A stretch of DNA of 64,000 bases, taken from the NCBI GenBank assembly GCA_030674155.1, contig CM060318.1, forward strand, positions 69,343,017-69,407,016. Direction: 5' to 3'. Source of the DNA: Stramonita haemastoma (taxonomy: Eukaryota; Mollusca; Gastropoda; Neogastropoda; Muricidae). Of the stretch, positions 55,230 through 64,000 are shown piece by piece; positions within the stretch are counted from its first letter, which is position 1, and every line of letters starts with the position of its first letter. The position numbers were made by a program, and so were the translations under genes. The notes under the pieces were generated by a model. It did no database searches. It was not told the DNA's origin and saw nothing but the letters and a program-made list of their open reading frames with translations.

Positions 55230-57077
55230 TTTGTGTGTATTTATATATATATACATATGTGAAGGTGATTAATATTTTGTGTAAACTCTGGAATCCTGTG
55301 CTTGTATGTTGTAAGCACAACACTTAGAAAGCCAGCCTCAGGTTTGGCCAACACAAACTTCACAATAAACATTGGCATATCATATAATTTATATTGAGCA
55401 TCTTAGGTAAGCTAAACCTCATGGAACTCATCCACCTCCCGGTCACAAATTGCACAAGCTAATGAAAGGAATGCTTCAGTCACCCATGTCACTGGCCATA
55501 GCTGGCCAACTCTTCAATAGATACACAATAATTCACAGGTTTTATAAGTGTGCAAGATGTCATACCAAATTGAATGCAACTGGGAAATATCAATCATTAT
55601 CAGTTTATAGTATCACCCAAAGGACTTGCAGGGAAGTGGCATAAGACCCAAAGTTAACTCCACTGGGGAACATATGCCCCTTCAAATTGCAGGTCAGCTG
55701 TGACTTCCAATCCACTGCATCCTGAAGACTATTTCTGTTCATGTGTCTGATGCTTCATCACCCCACTTTTTTCTGCAAATAACAGAGGTACACTGATGCA
55801 TGTGTACACACAAATACAGATCTAAGATTTAGATACAAGCTGATCACTACATAATCTTTTTTCATGGTCAAGTAAGTTGTTTTTTCTGAAAAGAGAGTAC
55901 ACTGTAGAGTCTTTTTGGGTTATGAATAGTGAGGAACAGGCAGAAAAAAAAGACATACCAATAAACACCTAATAAACAATTTTAGAGACATTTGGTCTGA
56001 ATCAAATACAATTGTTAACCTAAACTGCAAGGCAAGACTCATTTAAGCACATTGTACTTAAAACTGCTAAAGTAACAAATTTTACAATAGATATGACATA
56101 TACATTTTGCAGTTCAAACTCAATAGTTTTCTTGAAAAATACAAAATAAAACAGCAACAAACAAACATGTGAACATCTCTTTTTATAAAATTTCAAGAAT
56201 TACTCACTTCTGCACCAACTCCAGTTAAAGCGTAGAAGAAACTGCGAATCCACAGTGGCACTTGATCTGTTGACAGCAACCATTCACCTAGGATGGCTAG
56301 AAACCCGCTCCAAAACGACAGGTGGAATTCTTGGAAAAAGTTGGTGATAACAAAGGCAATAAAATTCCTTTCCATAAAGATCTGGATGATCTTTCTAAAA
56401 AATGATTCTGTGTCTGACTTTGTTTCTTCCCCTGACAATGCATCACACTCTTGCGCTTTTTTCCTTTCAACTTCATATTGCGTATGAGCATGTTTCCCTG
56501 TGTACACCATGAGTAGACACGAACAAACTGCTACAACAACTGCAGCAACCTGAAAATTATGAAAATTCTGAAGGCTGTGTGAAGCAAATTCAAGCACTAG
56601 AATGCTCTGACATCCAATGAGTTTGGCCACTGTGGAATACAGGTTAAGTCTTAGCCTTGAGTAGGGATCAGCAGACAGCTCTGTTAACAAACAGCACATC
56701 AGCAGACCGATGAAGGTGAACATGGTGTCATACAGGAACAAGGCAACAACAAGATGTAGACCCACAGCCCAAGAACTGTTTCCCATGGGAATCCAGGCCA
56801 CCAGAAATGATAAACTTAACAAAGGTGCAGTGTACAAAATTCCCTCTCTTCTTGTTCTTGTAAGGAAGCAGTTTGTATTGTCTTGGCACACAGCAAATAA
56901 TGGATCATTGATTGCATTCCACACCATATATAAAACTTGAGCAAAATGGAACCAGGACTCTTGGATATGGTACAGGTTCAGAAAGACTTTCACATAATAA
57001 AAGTTGAAGGCACAACTCAGCATGCTAAACCCCATGGTCAGAGCACAGTAGGCAATCACTGGTTTTGGAGAGCTCAT
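49812..57077 (-). CDS. MFSD13A: MFSD13A / TMEM180-like major facilitator protein (complete, 5 coding exons)
   Basis: Coding exons on the minus strand are 57077-56208, 54525-54368, 53403-53320, 50854-50731 and 49994-49812, with phases 0, 2, 2, 0 and no internal stop: 472 residues (human about 517). It is a multi-pass membrane protein. The motif WNAINDPLF...D (residues 53-66) is the signature of the glycoside/cation-symporter-like branch of the major facilitator superfamily, at the first cytosolic loop. The middle loop (about residues 205-235) is polar and acidic. Residues about 363-395 (DADKVKYNRKKPISSSVFAS and ALVIKPAQS) match the DxVxxNRK...A.V.KP block of MFSD13A. The end (MFQLICFFSIGLGLIQLVSW, then SQFTIRRR) matches its last helix. 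The transported substrate is unknown in any species as far as I recall. ATG at 57077 has A at -3. Confidence 0.92.
50331..50700. repeat. (CT)n-(CA)n microsatellite followed by GA/CAGA-rich DNA
   Basis: CT 50331-50390, CA 50399-50458, then purine-rich AGAGAGACAGA-type sequence to about 50700. It ends 30 bp from the MFSD13A exon 4 donor (minus strand), inside intron 4. Confidence 0.9.
50731..50854 (-). CDS. MFSD13A: MFSD13A coding exon 4
   Basis: Acceptor TTGTGCAG, donor CAG|GTTGGT. It encodes KKPISSSVFASNALVIKPAQ and then SLCPMLVVTILNQYGYEHLK. Confidence 0.92.
50951..51062. repeat. (TTTGG)n / (TGTGG)n pentamer repeat
   Basis: TTTGG units, then TGTGG units; followed by G-rich DNA to 51150. 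MFSD13A intron 3. Confidence 0.9.
51236..51372. repeat. (ATC)n-like interrupted trinucleotide repeat
   Basis: Interrupted ATCATC/GTTATC repeats. Confidence 0.75.
51693..51946. repeat. (CA)n microsatellites
   Basis: 51693-51754 and 51830-51946, separated by a less regular stretch with CGCACGCACGCA. Confidence 0.93.
52228..52322 (+). mobile_element. SINE tail-2 module (solo)
   Basis: ACCTTAATGGTGGGGCAGGG, CATATGCAAAAACCTCACCA, GAGCGCTAGCCAAGG. MFSD13A intron 3. Confidence 0.8.
52440..52562. repeat. (ATT/ATC/TTC)n trinucleotide-rich DNA
   Basis: Interrupted TCTTCTTCTTC and ATTATTATC. Confidence 0.8.
53320..53403 (-). CDS. MFSD13A: MFSD13A coding exon 3
   Basis: Acceptor GTCCTCAG, donor CGCAA|GTATGT. 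It encodes RGFGGAALSMLMMALSDIAD and ADKVKYNR. Confidence 0.92.
53552..54052. repeat. (TG)n, (GATA/GACA/GGCA)n, TG-rich complex
   Basis: TG 53552-53690; tetramers TAGA, CAGA and GGCA 53726-53880; TG/CATG 53889-54052. MFSD13A intron 2. Confidence 0.93.
54368..54525 (-). CDS. MFSD13A: MFSD13A coding exon 2
   Basis: Acceptor TGTTACAG, donor ACAG|GTAGGT. It encodes ILVICGTPLFGHLGHFRVIR, YNFVWKVVGGLTMYFLIGPG and NSWLVMLYILID. Phase 0 in, phase 2 out. Confidence 0.92.
54754..55228. repeat. 475-bp TG / GTGTGG repeat
   Basis: Almost only T and G on the plus strand, with many GG interruptions (GTGTGGTGTGG). Every frame is open, which gives false Cys/Val-rich ORFs. MFSD13A intron 1. Confidence 0.95.
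56208..57077 (-). CDS. MFSD13A: MFSD13A coding exon 1
   Basis: Encodes residues 1-290 (MSSPKPVIAYCALTMGFSML...), more than half of the protein in one exon. Donor GAA|GTGAGTAA. A possible upstream acceptor TATTGCAG lies 13 nt before the ATG, so there may be a separate 5' UTR exon. Confidence 0.94.
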
Positions 57078-58101
57078 TTTCCTTGAACTGCAATATTCTC
57101 CTCCCTGCTGTAACTTTAGGCCTATTTCAGTATTTGTTGTCTGAATGAAATTCTGTGATGGGGGCTCTACTGGCGTTAAGTTCAGAGCCTTGCTGGATCT
57201 GAATCTGGAGATTTACTTTTCACAGCGCTTAGCAAGGTAACTGGGGCACTTATTTTTTTTTTATTTTTTAAAATTTATCTATTTATTTATTTTTTAGCAG
57301 TTTCTGTTGAAGTGTGCACATTGCACTATCTTTCTATTCCAGCCTCTTGTTCCTTTTTTTTTCAATTTACTTACAACATGTCAGACTCAACCAGAACACA
57401 CTCTCCAGTTTCTTTACTTACAGCTACACCTACAGTATGTTTCTGCATGCTGACAATAATTATAGGAAGCGTACGCTCCAGCTAGTAGGCCTATTATGAC
57501 ATTGTGTTCTGCATGAATGAGAAATTCGAGACTTGTCGTCTGCTGCAAGGAAACATCACTCCTATTGAAAAGGCCGTAGGGCATAAAATGCTCTCTCCCT
57601 TCTCACCCCTATCCTTCATTATTGGATCACATACTGCAATATAAATTCAATGCCAAGCGCTGTACCTATTAGAAAGCTACTTCATATTATTGCATTTTCT
57701 AATGTTTTAAAGTTGGAAAAGTATGTGCAGTGCGCTTGTTTAGGGGAATAGATTAGAGTCATATCAGACAGATAGGTACAAGAAAGAAAAATTATGTGAT
57801 GTGTTTGGGGGGGGGTTTGTGTTTTTTTTCTAGCTTTCTACAGTTTAGATAGGATGTAGGCCTACAGTGGACAGTTGACAAGAAGAGAATTACAGTATTG
57901 AAGTTTTGATAGAAAAAATCAAACAAGCAAGGGTTTTAGCTGTTTCAGTGGTAAAGAAATTTACAAATTGAAGAGATATGAGTAATATCAACCTAGGTAA
58001 AGCAGCAGATGTTTAATAAAACAGGATTGTATAGAGACATGTCACTGGAAATGATGCAGCCTGAGTTTCCAGCACTAGCAGAGGATGCAGAAGACATTTT
58101 C

Positions 58102-58410
58102 CTAAGTTCCCACCTGAACACATGTAAAATTTTGTAGTTCCGGACAGTGCATTTTGTTTGACTTGATAAGAAGGGCTTCAGTTTTATTATTACTGAGTTT
58201 TAATTTGTTAACAGTCACCTGGGTATTGACATCTCTGATGCTGATCTCAATGTTTTCAACAATAGACTGGATTTGACGATGAGAAAATGAGTCAAACAGC
58301 TGCATGACTGAATAGAAGCAGACAGAGATATGATCAGAGAGGTGATAGGCTGAATGTTAATTTAAGAAGAAAGAGAACTGTTCCGAGAACTGAGCCTTGG
58401 GGTAAAAAAG
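58102..58410 (-). mobile_element. LINE reverse transcriptase relic (CR1/L2/Rex-like)
   Basis: Minus strand near 58401-58379 reads PQGSVLGT, a conserved reverse-transcriptase motif. After a frameshift and stop, 58305-58102 reads SHRQIQSIVENIEISIRDV and NKLKLSNNKTEALLI, the block that follows the catalytic YADDT motif in this clade. The YADDT itself is broken (frameshift at about 58310). Dead fragment. Confidence 0.85.
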
Positions 58411-58435
58411 CAAAACAAAGAAGCAGAAAGAGAAA

Positions 58436-58790
58436 AATTTATTTATTTATTTATCTATTTCATTCTTTTATTTTGAGGACAATGGAATAAGCACATGTCC
58501 TTTTTTACATCTAGTCCCCATGTGTATGCAGTTTTGTAAATGTTGTCATCCTTTCCCACTGGCACACAATGGCCTACTCTTCTGAAAAGCGAAATGGGTT
58601 TTAACATGTGCACAAGGTGTTCTGCGTGTGTTCACACATAGGACCTTGGTTTACAGTCTCATCCAAAGGTCTTTTGAAGGGAGTGTTAACTCCAGAGGAA
58701 AAATCCTCAAATGAGATTTGAACCTGGGTCAGTAGATCACAAGCGCATCACTCTGACCACCAGGCTATCCCATCCCCCTTAATGAAGATG
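58436..58790 (-). mobile_element. modular tRNA SINE, tail 1, full length, antisense
   Basis: Minus-strand copy running from tRNA head GGGGGATGGGATAGCCTGGT near 58785 to the (TTTA)n tail at 58436. It interrupts or abuts the LINE reverse-transcriptase relic at 58102-58410. Confidence 0.9.
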
Positions 58791-59243
58791 TAGAGTATTT
58801 TCTTGTGTATTCAGAAGTTTTTGCTTGAAACTGTCTATAAATCTCCTTGAGCTGTGAGTCAGAAGCTGGTATTTTACTGAAAATGTTTCTTATCATTATT
58901 GATTGTGGCATGGTGTGATACAAGCTCAAAAGTCAACTGCAGTATATGTGGCCTAATTTAATTATGAATGAAAGGAAGGGTCACTGTATTGCCCCATTGC
59001 TCTCAGTCTTCATTTAGGTGATTGTTTATTTCATCTTGTTCTCTTGTTTGCTCTTTACCTATTAACACTTTTCTATTCTTCCATAATCAAAATCTTTTTA
59101 TTGTGACTTCTGATTTTTGTCTTCTGATCGAGTGCATTTTTATTACCTTATCATATATATTATCCTTATGCTTGTGTGATGTTTGGTACTGCGTAAAGTT
59201 CTGTTGTTTAGTATCTTTTCAACTTGATGTATCCTTGAAAAGG

Positions 59244-59338
59244 GCGGGGACTGGATGTAAAAAAGCACACGAGTGCTTATCTATTATCCTCGAATAAAAG
59301 ACTTTGCCTTGCCTTGCCTTGCCTTGCCTTTAGGTTAT
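59244..59338 (+). mobile_element. modular tRNA SINE, tail 1 fragment, followed by (CCTTG)n
   Basis: GCGGGGACTGGATGTAAAAA, GAGTGCTTATCTATTATCC, then GAATAAAAGA and a short CCTTG pentamer repeat. Confidence 0.8.
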
Positions 59339-59619
59339 CAGGCACACACTCTCCAAATAACTTTCAAAGTTTGCTTCATTACATCTATTACAACAACAAT
59401 AACAACAAATCAAGTCTTTGAGAATTTCTACAAAAGAGCTTCAGACAAGTGTGAGGGACTAATTGGGAATTTCTTTGTCATAGATTTTATACTTTTTAAA
59501 TTTTTTTATTTAGAGTTGATGTTCTGGTATTCTGTGTGTTGTTTATTAGACATAAAGTGATAGAGCAAATAACTAAAAAAATATAATTAAAAAAAAAATG
59601 AGCTAGATTTTTAAGTAGA

Positions 59620-59682
59620 GTACTTGATACAAAATCTCACCTTTGGTGAACCTGGGAGCTCTAGCCAAGTTTTTTTTTTTTT
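59620..59682 (+). mobile_element. SINE tail-2 fragment
   Basis: AAAATCTCACCTTTGGTGAA, CCTGGGAGCTCTAGCCAAG, then a T homopolymer. Confidence 0.7.
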
Positions 59683-59823
59683 TTAAAACAACACATAGAG
59701 TACTAATGTACATTGTACAATATTTACCATAGCATCACCTCTTTCTTTTTTCATACAGATGCTTGGGTTAACAAACTAATAGTTAAATGTGCTGGTCATT
59801 TGAAAACCTTGGGTGCATGCTGA

Positions 59824-60174
59824 TTATTGTTTGTGACACTGGCATTGTGATTTTTGACAGTCTTCATGCAATAACCTGCAAGCCTTGTCCTCCTTTCTCT
59901 TCACCCTGTCATCCTTTGTGGCATTTTCATTAAATGCAGTCAGGACAAAGGGATCTTTAGTGTTGTTGTTTTGCTTGCTAATATTTGTTGTGCCTATTCT
60001 GATCCAGCATATGCAATATTGATTACTTGCAAATTGCCACCTGTGGACAAGAATAGCCTTGTTGCAAAACCAGACAGACTGAGGCACCAATAGGGTGTGG
60101 AGGCCATCACCATATCCCTCCAATAAAAGCTCTGTCAACCTTTGGATTCTAAAGGACACAGGTACATACCACAC
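59824..60174 (-). other. unrecognised 116-codon ORF
   Basis: Reads MWYVPVSFRIQRLTELLLEG at the start and ends in a charged, Cys-containing tail (KDDRVKRKEDKACRLLHEDC). It is not low complexity. It lies among SINE and LINE relics, so it may be part of a transposon or chance. Confidence 0.2.
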
Positions 60175-60849
60175 AGCTATGCAAGTGGAGGAGGGAATAC
60201 TGAAACCAAGGTCACCATGAGATCTGAGCTACAGGGGTCATTGAAATCAGAGACAACTTTGCTTTATTAAATGAACAGAACAGCAGTGATGGTGATAATA
60301 ATGATGATGGTATCTGATGTTCAGTTAGGCTCAAGGCTGTGTGACTAGTAAGCTGCACTCTTCAGTTCATGATATGGATCCCAAAGTCCACCATATAGAC
60401 CCGAAATATATAAACACAGGCACTGATAAACCAGCATTTTATGTGATTCTCACTCTTAGTATGCACACAAAATTGATATTATTGGTTCACAGGTTCAACT
60501 TTGAAAGGGTTGTTCATATCACTTGACCCACACAGCAGGTATTGGTATCTGCCAGGCCTGTTGGTCTGGGCTACATTATGTCAGGCAGCACAGAGTACAG
60601 CTCTGTCAAGAGGTCTCAAAGCAAGGTGGATTACACCAGTACTATCATTATTATCTTCATGACCCTTGCTCACCATGGAGTAAAAAGAAATTTGCCCCAG
60701 GCTTACATGCCTCTGTTGCCTTGGTCTCATGGTGCCTTCTGTTTCTCTCCTCTGTACTGTGGTGAGTTCCAATCAGATCCTCTGGTGACTGGGGACTTAT
60801 GGGAGACTGTCGCTGGCATCTCTGCTGTGTCAAATTGATTAAGCGCCTC

Positions 60850-60950
60850 CACAAAGTGGGAATGGTATGTAGCCACCTTAATGGCGGGCAAACATGGTCC
60901 CATACACAAACTCTCACCATTGGTAAACCTTATGAGATCTAGCTGAGGGA
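60850..60950 (+). mobile_element. SINE tail-2 module
   Basis: CCACAAAGTGGGAATGGTAT, GTAGCCACCTTAATGGCGGG, CTCTCACCATTGGTAAACC. The upstream 300 bp do not match the SINE head that I can see. Confidence 0.78.
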
Positions 60951-61206
60951 AAAACCCAACCCCTCATCCCCTCCCCCCCCAAAAAAAAACAACAACCAAC
61001 AACAAAAGCCCTACTAAGGACTACCAATGTGACTAAGCTGTAGTGTGGGGCTTCACTGTTTGAAAGTAACATAGCTGCAGCTTAACACTGATGGATCTAT
61101 TCCAGTGGACTTCTGATAGCAGAGGCACATCAGACCAAGCATGGGAACCACTGGTGGTGAGGCTGGAAGAAGAAGCCTGGGAGTACCAGCACTGACATGC
61201 CTCTTC

Positions 61207-61236
61207 ACATACACACACACACACACAAACACACAC

Positions 61237-61291
<55 letters not shown>

Positions 61292-61365
61292 CATGTGCAT
61301 GCATGTGCACATACACACACAGACACACGCATGTACACACACACGCATGCACACACAAATATGCA

Positions 61366-61442
<77 letters not shown>
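61207..61442. repeat. (CA)n-(CT)n-(CA)n microsatellite
   Basis: CA 61207-61290, CATGCA-rich 61291-61365, CT 61366-61409, CA 61410-61443. Confidence 0.93.
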
Positions 61443-61446
<4 letters not shown>

Positions 61447-62629
61447 GAGATCATGTACATGTATACACAAATGTAAGGAAGACAGACAGATAAACCAGAA
61501 AGACAGACAGAGGCAGTCAAACAGACACATGCTGACAGGGAAACAGATGGCAAAATTTCAAAATGAAACTGGTTTTTACCAAACTTAAAGATTTTAATTG
61601 GCTGTAAAACTTTACACTTATACACAGCAACCTCCCCCTCCCCTCCTCTTATAAAAAGCTTAAGATGAAAAAAAAAGTATTACAAAGTTGCAATAATATA
61701 CTCACACTCTGCATCATTCAAATAATATCTATATAATTCATCCCTTTTTTACCTGAAGAAGTTACCTGTTTAATACAGTTTTTAGGACAGAAAAGTCATA
61801 CTAACTGCTCTCACCTCACCTTTTCAACATAAACACAGAGCAAATCATGAGAGAGTCTGATACTGAAGACATGGGTCTCAAGACAAGTGGCAGAAACATA
61901 ACGGTGAATATTACACAGAGCAGATGTAACAGGAAGAAGAGCAGGCCTCAAACTCAATGCCAAAAGGAAAAAAGTGCTGCATGTTGCCTCATTCAGCTGC
62001 TGAACAGATCATGAAAGAAAAATTGACAAAACTCTGTTCGAAAATATTAAAGACTTTCAATATTTCAGTTCAGTCACAACAAATGATGGACCATGTACCT
62101 AAGACATACAGACACCAACAGCCATGGCTAAAATAAGAACAATCCAACTAAACAGCAACTGAAGAGATCCCGGCATCCCTTACTGGCTGAAAATGAAAAT
62201 AACAAATTAAGACAAGCAGGCCACATACTATGAAACCAAGATATAAAGATTTATGGTGTCCATAAAAAACAACTAACATTATCATTCAAAAAAGCAATGT
62301 CAATGTAGATTCCTGATTTTAAAATTTACAAAAGTGAAAATAAACATCTTCTGTGGAATGTCTTATTGTGACAATCATCCATTCCAATTCTGGTCTTGGA
62401 GCCTTTTCACCTAGCTTGAATTAAACTGGGACATGAAAAGATGGAATATGTGTTGTCTTTGATTCTCCCCCCTCCCCTTTCCCTAAATTTAATTAACCGG
62501 TTTTCTGTTTTATTTTTTTGTGGTGTCTCATTTGGCCTTAAGACTTAAAGACTTTAAAAATGTTTATTTCAAGGAAAAAAAAGCCCTTAGGGGTATGTGA
62601 AATTTAACAATGCTAGAATAAGTAATCCC

Positions 62630-62955
62630 CATGGGGATGCCAGGGACCTGTCAGCACTAATAGCATGTCCACCTCCTGGAAATTCTGTGCTAGGAATTCC
62701 CTCTTTTCTATCCCTCTCTTGTTTCTGCCTTGCTCCTTTTCTTCTTGTTACCTTCTCATCTATTTTCTGCCTTCTTCATCCATTCTGCTTTTTTCCTGAA
62801 AGATTTGAAAGGTATTTTTTTCCCATGCCGTAGTCGGATGCACTGGGCCTGACTTGTCAGGCGCTTAATGGCAGCACAATGCATTTTCACAAATATGACA
62901 GATAACAACAGTTGTTGTCCGAGTGTTCGGCGAAGAGGAAAAAGAAGATTTTGTA
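62630..62955 (+). repeat. dispersed repeat X, copy 2
   Basis: CTCCTGGAAATTCTGTGCTA, CCCTCTTTTCTATCCCTCTC, and end TTGTCCGAGTGTTCGGCGAA. About 85 bp (62815-62900) are extra relative to copy 1. Confidence 0.78.
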
Positions 62956-63009
62956 AATATGGGTGTGTCAAAACACTCACATCAAAGCCCACTCATTCCA
63001 CAATACAGT

Positions 63010-63300
63010 TCAACTTCTTTTCTTCTCCGTTCACTTTACACAGTCAGATGCATCTCGGAAAAATAATGGCATGTCCTTTCCAGCTCCTCGCTTGGGTCGT
63101 ACAGCTTGGTCTGTAGGGTTTTCTCCGATGGCCACACTTTTTTCCTCAGGTCACTGAAAAGCCTACACCTCAGAAGGATGTGCTCGCCTGTCTGGTTCCA
63201 TAGGACAGGCTAGAGGGTCCTCCAGAAGCTGAGGGTGGGCCTGATTGAGGCTCGGGGCCCAGCACTGCACCTGCCTGGAGGGTCTTCACAGGGCAAGCAC
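63010..63300 (-). mobile_element. LINE 3' end: C-terminus of a non-LTR reverse transcriptase protein
   Basis: Minus strand 63194-63036 reads QTGEHILLRCRLFSDLRKKV, then WPSEKTLQTKLYDPSEELER and a stop. EH-L--C plus WP--T----KLY---E-L---- is the C-terminal zinc-knuckle region of Jockey/RTE-like elements. After the stop, GTGAACGGAGAAGAAAAGAA is the usual (GAA)-rich end. The upstream part (63195-63300) is frameshifted. Confidence 0.82.
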
Positions 63301-64000
63301 CATTACTTTTACTTCTATCCGACGGTGTTTTCATGGGTTTTTTTGCATGGTATCACGATTTGTTAGAGGACGCCTGAGTCCAACTTCAAACAGAACATCT
63401 GTTAGAAAACAGTGTATGGGGAAATACAAATCTCAGGGATCAGAGGGAAACCCTCTTTTTCTTTCATGCATCTCCATTGCATGGGGAAAGTTTATTTTCA
63501 CTTCACTCTTGTCTTTCTTTCTAACGTCTACATTCCCTGTAACTTGTTTTTCCCTGTAGTTAAAATGGTATTTGGTTAACATCTGTTTGTTCTTTGGTAA
63601 TGCGACTTTCTTTCCCAATATACTCCTCACAATCTGAATATTATGCAACCGATAAAATACATATGTTATCGTGATTACATACAGAAACTCATCACAAACA
63701 TTTTCCAGTAGATATAACATCTGCATATTGACCATATACATATAATATGTTTGGCATCATATTTTTAACTCAGATTCAGCCATTTCTTAAAATAAAATAG
63801 AACCAAGATCAAGATTCTTGTGAAAACATGAGTAGATGCCTAGTAAATGCAGTAAAGAAAAAAAATTAATTAAAAAGCCACCTTGAAACGAGTACATTGT
63901 CCATGCTGCAACCCACAAGCAAACCAAAAGATTGTACAGAAAATCTTCTTTAAATATTTCTCATGAAAAACACCAGTTTTGGCATGTACAATATGTTACA

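Larger units (their letters stand above)
57100..64000. other. 5' flank of MFSD13A, repeats only
   Basis: No gene is recognised. It holds a CR1/L2-like relic (58102), a SINE (58436), fragments at 59244 and 59620, an unexplained ORF at 59824, a SINE tail at 60850, a CA/CT repeat (61207), repeat X (62630) and a LINE 3' end (63010). 61630-62600 and 63310-64000 show nothing. Confidence 0.65.

Noticed and set aside
54682..55327. Cys/Val- and His/Thr-rich ORFs of up to 203 codons on both strands
   Set aside because: Pure translation of a TG/CA repeat inside an MFSD13A intron. The same applies to ORFs at 7173-7624, 35707-36732, 51569-52119, 53427-54115 and 61033-61625.
60523..60838. Overlapping plus-strand ORFs of 80-98 codons
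   Set aside because: No family resemblance, they overlap each other in different frames, and they run into a SINE tail.
63245..63559. 104-codon plus-strand ORF
   Set aside because: It is antisense to the LINE C-terminal relic and its flank; no motif of its own.

Overview
The window is animal nuclear DNA. It has spliced genes with GT-AG introns, AT-rich non-coding DNA, many (CA)n/(CT)n microsatellites, and several tRNA-derived SINE families plus broken LINEs. A mollusc, most likely a gastropod, is my best guess. It rests on remembered resemblance of the SINEs and gene structure, so it is an inference.

Three protein-coding genes are recognisable. (1) 80-24807 (+): thirteen exons of CASD1, the Golgi multi-pass sialate O-acetyltransferase (CAS1 family). 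The 5' end, with the catalytic SGNH domain, lies before the window. (2) 38320-41557 (-): a complete COX6B, the twin-CX9C-type subunit of cytochrome c oxidase, with a non-coding first exon near 42.6 kb. (3) 49812-57077 (-): a complete MFSD13A (TMEM180)-like major facilitator protein of 472 residues in five coding exons. No functional link between them is visible. The stretch 25.2-38 kb has only weak candidate exons of unrecognised genes (30908-31033 and 34894-34954 on -, 33750-33837 on +), and 57.1-64 kb has repeats and LINE relics only.

Most of the rest is mobile or simple-sequence DNA. A V/L2-tail-like tRNA SINE has three near-identical copies with clear target-site duplications. A second tRNA SINE group shares a central domain but carries three different 3' tails. 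One element fuses a tRNA head to a 5S rRNA-like segment. A 422-bp MITE has terminal inverted repeats and a 4-bp duplication. A further four-copy dispersed repeat ends in GAA-rich sequence. Three LINE fragments come from at least two clades.

The most unusual structure is at the CASD1 stop codon. A 56-bp tandem repeat there contains the stop, and because 56 is not a multiple of three the array returns any entering frame to the same C-terminal peptide within three units. The first unit is preceded by an apparent one-base deletion that would make use of this. MFSD13A also has a minisatellite (26-bp unit) that starts at its own stop codon. I found no prokaryote-type defence or biosynthetic system, no CRISPR array and no true tRNA or rRNA gene.
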